Positions 1 through 7,805 of a DNA stretch of 64,000 nt are shown in pieces. A program made the translations under genes and the position numbers. Where the stretch lies: NCBI GenBank assembly GCA_002325375.1, contig DCRZ01000002.1, positions 372,001-436,000 on the forward strand. The letters are read 5' to 3'. How positions within the stretch are numbered: position 1 is the stretch's first letter; each line of letters begins with the position of its first letter. The stretch comes from Rhodospirillaceae bacterium UBA1479. Its GTDB lineage: Bacteria; Pseudomonadota; Alphaproteobacteria; Rhodospirillales; Casp-alpha2. The notes beneath the pieces are model-generated. The model did not search any database. It was not told the DNA's origin and saw nothing but the letters and a program-made list of their open reading frames with translations.

Positions 1-120
1 ATATGGAGTAAATTGGCGTCAAACACTCATTTGTACCGAGAAGGATTATAAGGAGGGGGGCGACCCACCACCTATGTCTAACTTGGGGTATTAGCGGGCA
101 AATTACCCTCCCCCCGGCGA

Positions 121-1143
121 TTACCCCGGCTTGGTGCCGACGATCAGCCGGGTCAAGCCCGGGACCATTTCGTGTTCCTGGATGTCGGTGAAGCCGACTT
201 CTTCCATGCGGGCGATCAGCCAGCCCGGGGTGACCGAGCGGGCTTCGGGCGTGAAGGCCATGTGCTGAAGCTGCCACAGGGCGGCCATGGGCGGGCCCTG
301 GCGGTCGTCGTCGACCATGAAATCGTGGACCATGAAGCGCCCGCCGGGGGCCAGGCTGTCGAAGGCGTCGGACACCATGCGCGGCAGCTCGCCGCCGGGA
401 ATGCCGGAAAACAGATAGGACATGAGGATCGCGTCCTGCTCCGTCGGCCAGGCGATCTGCAACGCGTTGCCGGGGATATAGCGCACCCGGTCGACCATCC
501 CGGCCTCGGTAATGAAGCGCCAGCCCAGTTCGGACACGTTGGGGAAATCGATGATGGTGGCGGTCATCTCCGGATTGGCTTCCAGAAGGCGAATGGTCAT
601 CGCCCCCGTGCCGCCGGCGATGTCCAGCAATGACTTGGCGCCCTTGAGGTCGACCAGCCGGGCCAGCGTCTTGCCCGGGCCGAGGGAGCCCGCGTGCTGG
701 GCCTCGGAATAGATCGCGGCCTGTTTCGGGTCGGCCATCCAATGCTGATAGCTGTCGACCGCGTCCGGGTCGAGGGAGCCGTCCATGACCTCGTTCAGCT
801 GCTGCAGGAACGGGTACATCTGGCGGTCGATCTGATAGCGCAGATAGTCGCCGAAATCGTACTTGGCCCCGCGCGACAGGAACGCCGCCGCCCCCGGCGA
901 GTTGGTATAGATCTCGTCGTCGGAGCGGTCGACCAGGCCGACGCTGGTCAAGGCCGTCATCAGGGTGGTGATGCGGTTGGTGGGAATGCCGGTTTTCTCG
1001 GCGATCTGGGCCGAGGTTTTCGGCCCGTCGGCCAGCACCGTGAACACGTCCACATGGAGCGCCGCGAACAGCGCCTTCGACGCCATGAAGCCGAAGGCAA
1101 GTTGCGATACGTCCTCAGCCGTTTCCACTAGGCGTCCATCCAT
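121..1143 (-). CDS. SAM-dependent O-methyltransferase-like protein (acetylserotonin methyltransferase fold)
   Basis: 340 aa. The N-terminal ~90 residues look like the winged-helix dimerisation domain of plant/bacterial small-molecule O-methyltransferases (ASKALFAALHVDVF, then an alpha-helical HTH-like stretch). The C-terminal half is a class I SAM-binding domain with the glycine-rich loop LLDIAGGTGAMTIRL near residue 175 and the downstream MVHDFMVDD region. It probably methylates a small hydroxylated metabolite in the cytoplasm; the substrate cannot be read from sequence. The ATG start at 1143 is preceded by GGAGA. It is divergent from the BCCT transporter and separated from it by ~190 bp of promoter DNA. 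The 120 bp on its other side, up to the window edge, show no gene. Confidence 0.8.
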   Translation of the reverse strand: MDGRLVETAEDVSQLAFGFMASKALFAALHVDVFTVLADGPKTSAQIAEKTGIPTNRITTLMTALTSVGLVDRSDDEIYTNSPGAAAFLSRGAKYDFGDYLRYQIDRQMYPFLQQLNEVMDGSLDPDAVDSYQHWMADPKQAAIYSEAQHAGSLGPGKTLARLVDLKGAKSLLDIAGGTGAMTIRLLEANPEMTATIIDFPNVSELGWRFITEAGMVDRVRYIPGNALQIAWPTEQDAILMSYLFSGIPGGELPRMVSDAFDSLAPGGRFMVHDFMVDDDRQGPPMAALWQLQHMAFTPEARSVTPGWLIARMEEVGFTDIQEHEMVPGLTRLIVGTKPG

Positions 1144-1336
1144 GGGGTGCCGTCTCCAGTCCTGATTTTGCGTTGATCGTTCCGGGGCAACCTAACACGC
1201 GTTTCCGCAATGTCCAAAATGAGGGCCCTGGATTGCCGGCAAAGCATAAATTTCCGGCCGGGGGTTCACGAAGGCGGTGTCAATTCGTTAATCTGCGCAG
1301 GTGGGGGTAATTATTTTATTTTTGAGGGAAGTATAA

Positions 1337-2911
1337 TTGGAAGATATTTACGAAACAAAATACGAAACAGGGCAGGATAATATTCAAAAATTCGGTATGG
1401 ATATTCACCATCCCGTATTTTGGGTTTCGACTATTTTTGTCCTTTTGTTCGTTCTCGGCACGTTGATCGCGCCGGGCCCGGCGAAGGTGCTGTTCGACGG
1501 CGCCAAATCCTGGGTCATCAATTATTTCGACTGGCTGTTCATGGCCGGGGCCAATGTGTTCGTCCTGTTCTGTGTGGCGCTGATCTTCCTGCCGGTTGGG
1601 AAAATTCGCCTGGGCGGGCCGGACGCGACACCGGAATTTTCCGTGATGTCCTGGTTCGCCATGCTGTTTGCCGCGGGCATGGGGATCGGGCTGATGTTCT
1701 GGTCCGTGGCGGAACCCACGGCCTATTACACCAATTGGTTCGGCACGCCCTTGGGGGTGGAACCGCGCACCCCCGGCGGGGCCGATGCGGCGCTCAGCGC
1801 GACCATGTTCCATTGGGGGCTGCACCCCTGGGCGATCTATGCGGTGGTCGGATTGTCGCTGGCGTTCTTTACCTATAACAAGGGCCTGCCGCTGACGATC
1901 CGGTCCGGCTTCTATCCGTTGATTCAGGATCGGTCCTGGGGCTGGTTCGGCCATGTGATCGACACGGTCGCCGTGCTGGCGACCCTGTTCGGTTTGGCGA
2001 CGTCGCTTGGCTTCGGGGCCCAGCAGGCGGCGAGCGGCCTGCACTTCCTGTTCGACATCCCCAACACCATCAACGTCCAAATCGCCATCATCTGCGGCGT
2101 CACCGCCGTGGCCGTGTTGTCCGTGGTGCGCGGCCTCGACGGCGGGGTCAAGGTTCTGTCCCAGATCAACATGGCCATGGCGGCCTTGCTGTTGGCCTTC
2201 GTATTCGTGGTCGGGCCCACGGGGACCATCGTGGGCAATATCCTTGATACGGGGGCAAGCTACATCACCACCATCGTGCCGCTCAGCAATTGGATCGGGC
2301 GCGAGGACGAGAAATTCTTTCACGGCTGGACCGTGTTCTACTGGGCCTGGTGGATTTCCTGGTCGCCCTTTGTCGGCATGTTCATTGCCCGGGTGTCGCG
2401 CGGCCGCACCGTGCGTCAGTTCATCATCGCCGTGCTGCTGGTGCCGACCCTGGTGACGCTGGTGTGGATGGCCGTGTTCGGCGGATCCGCCCTGTATCAG
2501 GTCGAAGCCGACATGGGGGAATTGGCCGACGGCCTTGAAGACGTGTCGTTGGCCATGTTCCAGATGCTCGACAACCTGCCGCTGGCATCGGTCACATCCT
2601 TCGTCGCGATCTGTCTGGTGCTGGTGTTCTTCGTCACCTCGTCGGATTCCGGATCGCTGGTGATCGACAGCATCACCGCCGGCGGCAAGATCGACGTGCC
2701 CGTGGTTCAGCGTATCTTCTGGGCCGTGATCGAAGGGGTGGTCGCGGGGGTTCTGCTGTTCGGCGGCGGGGTCGATGCCTTGGGCGCGCTTCAGGCGGCG
2801 GCGATCTGTGTCGGGCTGCCGTTCACGGTGATCCTGTTGGCGATGTGCCTGAGCCTCTATCTGGGCCTCCGCCACGAGTTGGCGGGCGAACGCGCGGCGG
2901 CAGCGGGTTGA
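1337..2911 (+). CDS. BCCT family (betaine/carnitine/choline) secondary transporter
   Basis: 524 aa, about 12 membrane segments. The family signatures are clear: GMGIGLMFWSVAEP near residue 115 and the Trp-rich WAWWISWSPFVGMFIARVSR around residue 335. BCCT proteins import quaternary-ammonium or related zwitterionic solutes with Na+ or H+, for osmoprotection or as nutrients. The start is a TTG at 1337 with AGGGA 7 nt upstream; an in-frame ATG at 1397 is the alternative. It ends 1 bp before the stop of the convergent phosphonopyruvate decarboxylase gene. Lying beside phosphonate genes, it could import a precursor or related amine, but that is inference from position only. Confidence 0.9.
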   Translation: MEDIYETKYETGQDNIQKFGMDIHHPVFWVSTIFVLLFVLGTLIAPGPAKVLFDGAKSWVINYFDWLFMAGANVFVLFCVALIFLPVGKIRLGGPDATPEFSVMSWFAMLFAAGMGIGLMFWSVAEPTAYYTNWFGTPLGVEPRTPGGADAALSATMFHWGLHPWAIYAVVGLSLAFFTYNKGLPLTIRSGFYPLIQDRSWGWFGHVIDTVAVLATLFGLATSLGFGAQQAASGLHFLFDIPNTINVQIAIICGVTAVAVLSVVRGLDGGVKVLSQINMAMAALLLAFVFVVGPTGTIVGNILDTGASYITTIVPLSNWIGREDEKFFHGWTVFYWAWWISWSPFVGMFIARVSRGRTVRQFIIAVLLVPTLVTLVWMAVFGGSALYQVEADMGELADGLEDVSLAMFQMLDNLPLASVTSFVAICLVLVFFVTSSDSGSLVIDSITAGGKIDVPVVQRIFWAVIEGVVAGVLLFGGGVDALGALQAAAICVGLPFTVILLAMCLSLYLGLRHELAGERAAAAG

Positions 2912-2912
2912 A

Positions 2913-4085
2913 TTAGTCGGCCGTCTTGCGGTAGGGGGCCAGGAAATCTCGGAACCGGCGCGCGACCTCGGGCGGGGTCACGGTCGGGCGGCCCAACGCC
3001 TTCATGGACCCGGGTGCGATCTTCATGTGGATCAGGTGCGGGCCTGGGGTCTTCAAGGCCTCGGTGACCGCCTGCTTCAGGCCGCCCAGGCTGTCCGCTT
3101 CCCAACCCGCGGCATAGCCGCAAGCCTGGGCGACGCGGGCGAAGCGCACGGCCGGGGCCGTGGTCGGCTGGCCGCCCGTGGAATCGTAGGTGCCGTTGTC
3201 GAACACCATATGGATCAGGTTCGTGGGCGCCATGGACCCGATGGTCGCCATGGATCCCAGCTTCATCAGGGCCGCCCCGTCGCCGTCGAACACGACGATC
3301 GGCGAGGTGACGTTGAGCGCCGCGCCCAGCCCCATGCCGGCGGCACCGCCCATGGAGCCGACCTGATAGAGATGCTGCTTGCGGTCCTCGATGGTGAACA
3401 GTTCGCGCCCGCACTTGCCCGTGGTGGCGATGATGCCGGCGTCGTCGGGCAGAACCTCCAGCACCGCTTCCATGGACCGCATGCGCCCCGGCAGGTCACC
3501 GCCGGTGAACAGGTTCGCAACCGGGCCCATGTCGGGGGCGGGCAGGGGCGTGGCGTCCAGGCCGTCGTCCGCGACGCTGCCTTTCTCCATGATGAAGGCG
3601 AAGGGCAGGTTTTCGGCATCCATGTAGCTCTGGGCCACTTTCAGGGCGGGCTCGACGCTGCCCGCTTCCGTCGGGAAGGGCAGGTGGGGGATGCGGATGA
3701 CGTCCAGCAGGTCCGGCGTGATCTCGCCCATGACCTCGTGTTGGGGTTCGTCCTTCAACCCCGGTGCCCCCCGCCAGGTTGTGACCACCAGGGACGGGAT
3801 GCGGAACGGATGGTTCAGGGACGTCAGCGGATTGACCGCGTTGCCCAGGCCCGAATTCTGGAACATCACCACCGTGCCGCGCCCGGCCAGCCAGGCGCCG
3901 GAGGCAATGGCCACGGCTTCGCCCTCGCTGGCGGCCGGCACGTAGTCGAGCCGCACGTTGCCGCCCCCGGTCGCCCCGCCGACCACCTTGTTGATCAGGG
4001 GGGTGAGGAACGAGCAGGGCACGCCTGTGAAGAAATCGAACCCCCGCGCGCGCAGCGGGGTCAGGAAGTCGTCGGCGTCGATCAT
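2913..4085 (-). CDS. aepY: Phosphonopyruvate decarboxylase
   Basis: 390 aa, the usual length. It is a thiamine-diphosphate enzyme that decarboxylates phosphonopyruvate to phosphonoacetaldehyde, the step that pulls the unfavourable PEP mutase reaction forward. Visible features: N-terminal FFTGVPCSFLTPLIN; the ASEGEAVAIASGAWLAGR segment carrying the glutamate that activates ThDP; and the C-terminal ThDP/Mg motif from FDGDGAALMKLGS to the N of MVFDNGTYDSTGG. Its partner, the PEP mutase fusion, lies upstream on the same strand across a 212-bp gap that contains an inverted repeat. No 2-aminoethylphosphonate transaminase lies directly beside it. Confidence 0.92.
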   Translation of the reverse strand: MIDADDFLTPLRARGFDFFTGVPCSFLTPLINKVVGGATGGGNVRLDYVPAASEGEAVAIASGAWLAGRGTVVMFQNSGLGNAVNPLTSLNHPFRIPSLVVTTWRGAPGLKDEPQHEVMGEITPDLLDVIRIPHLPFPTEAGSVEPALKVAQSYMDAENLPFAFIMEKGSVADDGLDATPLPAPDMGPVANLFTGGDLPGRMRSMEAVLEVLPDDAGIIATTGKCGRELFTIEDRKQHLYQVGSMGGAAGMGLGAALNVTSPIVVFDGDGAALMKLGSMATIGSMAPTNLIHMVFDNGTYDSTGGQPTTAPAVRFARVAQACGYAAGWEADSLGGLKQAVTEALKTPGPHLIHMKIAPGSMKALGRPTVTPPEVARRFRDFLAPYRKTAD

Positions 4086-4185
4086 GCTGGTGTTTTCCCG
4101 GTCAATGCAGGTTCATGCCTGCTGGCTTATCGTATCGCCGGTCATCCCGGCAAGAGGTGCCGGGAATTTTCTTACCTCCACCTTT

Positions 4186-4257
4186 CTTCTCACCGTCTCA
4201 CTGCCTCTGTGGTTCAAAAAAAGTGAAACCACTGAGACGGTGAGGCAGTGAGAAGGG
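4186..4257. repeat. Intergenic inverted repeat with shuffled arm words
   Basis: The arms share an outer 8-mer (CTTCTCAC at 4186-4193 with GTGAGAAG at 4248-4255) and an inner GTGGTT/AACCAC pair. The middle words CCGTCTCA and CTGCCTC each have an exact complement in the other arm but in swapped order, so alternative hairpins are possible. It resembles short intergenic repeats of the CTCTGTGGTT type seen in many bacteria. It lies between the two phosphonate genes. Confidence 0.6.
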
Positions 4258-4297
4258 AAGATGAGAAGGTTGTTCAGGGGCCTTGCCCCACCGAAAC

Positions 4298-5974
4298 TTA
4301 CAGGAAGAGTTTTGCCTGGTTCAGGTCGGCGGCTTGGTCGATGTCCATCCATTGTCCGGCCACGTAGGCGACGGAAATCTCAACACCCTTGGCGACCAGG
4401 CGGGAAAACAGATCGGGCAGGCCCGCCTTGGACTGGCCCTCGGCCATCATGGCGTCGATTTCCGCGCGCAGGATTTCGGCGCCCTTTTCCGTGACGCGGG
4501 CCAGGCCGACCCATTCCCCCGCGATGCGGTGCTCGGCGATGTCCGGGCCCATGGCGGTCAGGGTCACGGGCGCGTCCTCGTCCATGAAGTCGGCGGCGAA
4601 GGGCAGGGAGCAGGCGGCGAAATCGCGCACCCAGTCGGGCTGGGCGGCGTCGCCCTGATGTTCTTCGCTGCGCGCCTGCCATTGGCCGTCGACGACAACG
4701 ACGATGTCGCCCGCCGTTTCCATCAGCTTGTCGACAAGGTGATGGCGGAACAGGATATCGCCATAGGCGATGACGCAGTCGTCCTGGATCGCGTCCTTGG
4801 CGCAGGCCAGGCTGCCGACCTCGCCGGTCTTTTCATAGAAGTCGTTGTCCACGGTCCGGATGCCGGGCAGGTTGATCATCTGCTTGGCGTATCCGCGCAC
4901 CACCGTGATGTCGCGCACGCCCGACTGCTTCAGGGTATCGGTCAGGCGGGCCAGCAGCGGCCGGCCGCGCACGTCGATCATGCATTTCGGGCGGTCGGCG
5001 GTCAGCTCGCCCAAGGCCTGGCCGCGGGATGCCGCCAGGATCACCGCCCCCGGGGCCTTCCTGGCCGGCAGATAGCGGCCTTCGGCCTGGCGCAGTTCGT
5101 CATTGCCCTGCAGGGAAAAGATTTCCGACACGGTGGTGATGTGCGGCTCGATCCCGGCCAGGCTTTCCTCGCGCAGGATGCGGGCCGTGGTTTCGCGCAT
5201 GGCGGTGATCGCGGCGCGCAGGTTGTGGTTGGCCCAGATGGCCAGGGACACGCCCGCCTTGCGGAAATCGTCGGTCGGCGTGGCGTAATACTTGGTCGGC
5301 ACGATCACGACCGGCACGCGATTGTCCCATTGGCGCATGAATTCCATGACCTCGTCCGCCGTCGCCAGCTTGGAATGGCACAGCACGGCATCGGCCCCGG
5401 CCTCGGCATAGGCATGGGCGCGGTCAAGCGCCTCGTTCAGCCCGCGCCCGGCGATGAAGGCCTCCAGCCGCGCGACGATGGAGAAGTCCGGGTCGGTCTG
5501 GCTGTCTTTGCCGGCTTTGATCTTGCCCGCGAACTCATTCATGTCGGCCAGCGGCTGGCCCTCGCCGATGAAGGAATTGGTTTTCGGGAACAGCTTGTCC
5601 TCGATGCAGATACCGGCGATGCCGCGCTGGCAGAACTTGGTCACCGCGCGGCGCATGTTGTTGAAGTTGCCCCAGCCGGTATCGCCGTCGACCAGGATCG
5701 GGATCGAGGTGGCGTCGGACATGAATTCCAGAACTTCCAGGACCTGTGTCCAGGAGGCCTCGTTGTTGTCGCGCACGCCCAGCGCCGCCGACATGGACAG
5801 GCCGGACGCCCAGATGCCCTTGAACCCGGCTTCCTCGACGATCTTCGCCGACAGGCCGTTGTGGGCCTCCATGATGAATTCCAGGTCGGGCGAGGTCAGC
5901 ATCTGGCGCAGCTTTCCGGCCTTGGTCAGGGGTTCGGAATGGGTGGTGCGGGCGTCGCGGTTGGACGTGATCAT
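4298..5974 (-). CDS. Phosphoenolpyruvate mutase fused to a sugar-nucleotidyltransferase-like (PntC-type) domain
   Basis: 558 aa from the ATG at 5974, chosen because GGAGAC precedes it; an upstream in-frame ATG at 6112 lacks this. Residues ~1-295 are PEP mutase, which forms the C-P bond of phosphonopyruvate; the diagnostic EDKLFPKTNS motif is intact at ~125-134. Residues ~308-558 are a nucleotidyltransferase domain starting AVILAASRGQALGELTADRPK. Similar fused domains activate 2-aminoethylphosphonate with CTP for transfer to lipids or glycans. With the neighbouring decarboxylase the product would be phosphonoacetaldehyde, then a nucleotide-activated phosphonate after a transamination encoded elsewhere. 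The CTP:phosphonate role is family inference. Confidence 0.9.
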   Translation of the reverse strand: MITSNRDARTTHSEPLTKAGKLRQMLTSPDLEFIMEAHNGLSAKIVEEAGFKGIWASGLSMSAALGVRDNNEASWTQVLEVLEFMSDATSIPILVDGDTGWGNFNNMRRAVTKFCQRGIAGICIEDKLFPKTNSFIGEGQPLADMNEFAGKIKAGKDSQTDPDFSIVARLEAFIAGRGLNEALDRAHAYAEAGADAVLCHSKLATADEVMEFMRQWDNRVPVVIVPTKYYATPTDDFRKAGVSLAIWANHNLRAAITAMRETTARILREESLAGIEPHITTVSEIFSLQGNDELRQAEGRYLPARKAPGAVILAASRGQALGELTADRPKCMIDVRGRPLLARLTDTLKQSGVRDITVVRGYAKQMINLPGIRTVDNDFYEKTGEVGSLACAKDAIQDDCVIAYGDILFRHHLVDKLMETAGDIVVVVDGQWQARSEEHQGDAAQPDWVRDFAACSLPFAADFMDEDAPVTLTAMGPDIAEHRIAGEWVGLARVTEKGAEILRAEIDAMMAEGQSKAGLPDLFSRLVAKGVEISVAYVAGQWMDIDQAADLNQAKLFL

Positions 5975-6198
5975 GATGTCTCCGATGGCAGATGGGGCGA
6001 TGGCATTTGGTATGGAGTGGGGTATGGCCCGATAATTGGGAAAATCTATGGCAGATATTGATACAACCGATACCGAGGCCGGGTTATAACCCGGCCGCCA
6101 CGAATTTGTCACTCAACAGTTTGTGAGGGTGGTTCGGTTTCGAGCATGCGGGAAGGGTGGGGCAGGCCGTTTGGCGGCGCACACTTGTATGATTATAA

Positions 6199-6226
6199 AT
6201 TATGCAAAATCTATTTATTGCATAAT
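6199..6226. promoter_or_regulatory. Inverted repeat upstream of urtA, candidate activator site
   Basis: ATTATGCAA (6199-6207) and TTGCATAAT (6218-6226) form a perfect 9-bp inverted repeat with a 10-bp spacer. It lies ~110 bp upstream of the sigma-54 promoter, the right place for an enhancer-binding protein. The GC-N14-GC spacing differs from the usual NtrC GC-N11-GC, so the protein is not assigned. The surrounding 5975-6396 stretch has no credible gene. Confidence 0.5.
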
Positions 6227-6280
6227 AAATAAACAAATAATGCCACACCTTAATAACGCCAAGGTCGAGGCGTTGTGTTG

Positions 6281-6293
6281 TAATGCATTGATA
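6281..6293 (-). promoter_or_regulatory. IHF consensus site
   Basis: Read on the minus strand, TATCAATGCATTA matches the IHF consensus WATCAANNNNTTR at every position. It sits between the upstream inverted repeat and the sigma-54 promoter, where IHF normally bends DNA to bring the activator to RNA polymerase. Confidence 0.6.
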
Positions 6294-6332
6294 TATAAGA
6301 AATAATTTTATCTACAGAGGCCTTGTGCGAAC

Positions 6333-6347
6333 TGGCACGGCGCTTGC
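6333..6347 (+). promoter_or_regulatory. Sigma-54 (RpoN) promoter of urtABCDE
   Basis: TGGCACGGCGCTTGC matches the RpoN consensus TGGCACG-N4-TTGC exactly, with GG (-24) and GC (-12) separated by 10 bp. Transcription would begin near 6359, ~38 nt before the urtA ATG. This predicts nitrogen-regulated expression of urea uptake. Confidence 0.9.
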
Positions 6348-6396
6348 CATTACCTTGCCGCAACGCAGCAACAATTCCTTATCAGGAGGCCTTATA

Positions 6397-7686
6397 ATGA
6401 AAACGTATTTCCGGGGGGCAGTGGCGGGCATCGCCCTGGCCGCGGCCGCGATGACGAGCACCGTCGCGCAGGCCGCCGACACCATCAAAGTCGGCATTCT
6501 TCATTCTCTGTCCGGCACCATGGCGATCAGCGAAACCACGCTGAAGGACGTCATGTTGATGCTGATCGAGGAGCAGAACAAGAAAGGCGGCCTTTTGGGC
6601 AAGAAGCTCGAAGCCGTCGTCGTCGATCCCGCGTCCAACTGGCCGCTGTTCGCCGAAAAGGCGCGCGAGCTGATTGAGGTCAAGAAGGTCGACGTGGTGT
6701 TCGGCTGTTGGACGTCCGTGTCGCGCAAATCCGTGCTGCCGGTGTTCGAGGAACTGAATTCGATCCTGTTCTATCCGGTCCAGTACGAAGGCGAGGAAAG
6801 CCAGAAGAACGTGTTCTACACGGGCGCCGCGCCGAACCAGCAGGCGATCCCCGCCGTCGATTACCTGGCCGAGCAGGAAGGCGTGAAGCGCTGGGTCCTG
6901 GCCGGGACCGACTATGTTTATCCGCGCACGACCAACAAGATTCTTGAGACCTATCTCAAGGACAAGGGCGTGCCCGCCGAAGACATCATGATCAACTACA
7001 CGCCGTTCGGTCATTCCGATTGGCAGACGATCGTCGCCGACATCAAGAAGTTCGGTTCCGCCGGCAAGAAGACCGCCGTGGTGTCGACCATCAACGGCGA
7101 CGCCAACGTGCCGTTCTACAAGGAACTGGCCAACCAGGGCATCAAGGCCGAAGACATTCCCGTCGTCGCGTTCTCCGTCGGCGAAGAGGAACTGGCCGGT
7201 CTCGACACCGCCCCGCTGGTCGGCCATCTGGCTGCCTGGAACTACTTCATGTCCGCCAACACGCCGGAAAACGCGGCTTTCATCAAAAAGTGGAAGACCT
7301 TCATCAAGAACGACAAGCGCGTGACCAACGACCCCATGGAAGCCCATTACATCGGCTTCAACATGTGGGTGAAGGCGGTCGAGATTGCCGGTACGACCAA
7401 GCCGGACGCGGTGATCGACAGCATCGTCGGCGTCACCGTGCCGAACCTGACGGGCGGCGTGTCGGCCATGATGCCGAACCACCACATCACCAAGCCGGTG
7501 CTGATCGGCGAGATTCAGGCCAACGGCCAGTTCGAAACCGTGTCCTCGACGCCGGGCCTGGTGCCGGGCGACGCTTGGTCCGATTTCCTGCCGGGTTCCA
7601 AGGACCTGATCTCCGATTGGCGCAAGCCCATGTCCTGCGGCAACTTCAACGTCAAGACCGGCAAGTGCAGCGGCAAGGGTTCCTGA
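6397..7686 (+). CDS. urtA: Urea ABC transporter substrate-binding protein UrtA
   Basis: 429 aa from the ATG at 6397, which has AGGAGG 7 nt upstream; an earlier in-frame GTG is ignored. A Sec signal peptide (MKTYFRGAVAGIALAAAAMT to AQAAD) is followed by a type I periplasmic-binding fold beginning IKVGILHSLSGTMAISE. The segment GCWTSVSRKSVLPVFEELN and the following FYPVQYEGEE are typical of UrtA. The protein captures urea in the periplasm and delivers it to UrtBC. It is first in the operon, behind a sigma-54 promoter, and is followed by a strong intercistronic hairpin that may raise its share of the mRNA. Confidence 0.96.
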   Translation: MKTYFRGAVAGIALAAAAMTSTVAQAADTIKVGILHSLSGTMAISETTLKDVMLMLIEEQNKKGGLLGKKLEAVVVDPASNWPLFAEKARELIEVKKVDVVFGCWTSVSRKSVLPVFEELNSILFYPVQYEGEESQKNVFYTGAAPNQQAIPAVDYLAEQEGVKRWVLAGTDYVYPRTTNKILETYLKDKGVPAEDIMINYTPFGHSDWQTIVADIKKFGSAGKKTAVVSTINGDANVPFYKELANQGIKAEDIPVVAFSVGEEELAGLDTAPLVGHLAAWNYFMSANTPENAAFIKKWKTFIKNDKRVTNDPMEAHYIGFNMWVKAVEIAGTTKPDAVIDSIVGVTVPNLTGGVSAMMPNHHITKPVLIGEIQANGQFETVSSTPGLVPGDAWSDFLPGSKDLISDWRKPMSCGNFNVKTGKCSGKGS

Positions 7687-7730
7687 GTTAGGGCCCGGTC
7701 ACAGCCGTGACGACGACAGACCACACGGGC

Positions 7731-7752
7731 GGGCGGGGCAAACGCCCCGCCC
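7731..7752 (+). promoter_or_regulatory. Intercistronic hairpin between urtA and urtB
   Basis: GGGCGGGGC, loop AAAC, GCCCCGCCC: a perfect 9-bp G+C stem with no T-run after it, so it is not a classic terminator. Hairpins here commonly protect the upstream binding-protein transcript or cause partial attenuation. Confidence 0.6.
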
Positions 7753-7805
7753 CCCACACCACCCAAAAATTCCGCAATCCCCATCCTGGCAACGGCGACA
7801 GGTCC

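Noticed and set aside
1316..2875. Long open frame antisense to the BCCT gene
   Set aside because: His/Gln/Asp-rich composition without any domain; arises from G+C-biased third positions of the real membrane-protein gene.
4283..6061. 592-codon open frame antisense to the PEP mutase fusion
   Set aside because: The other strand carries clear catalytic motifs; this one has low-complexity His/Gly/Asp composition.
6123..6305. 60-codon plus-strand frame upstream of urtA
   Set aside because: Lies over the IHF and inverted-repeat sites and has no coding character.
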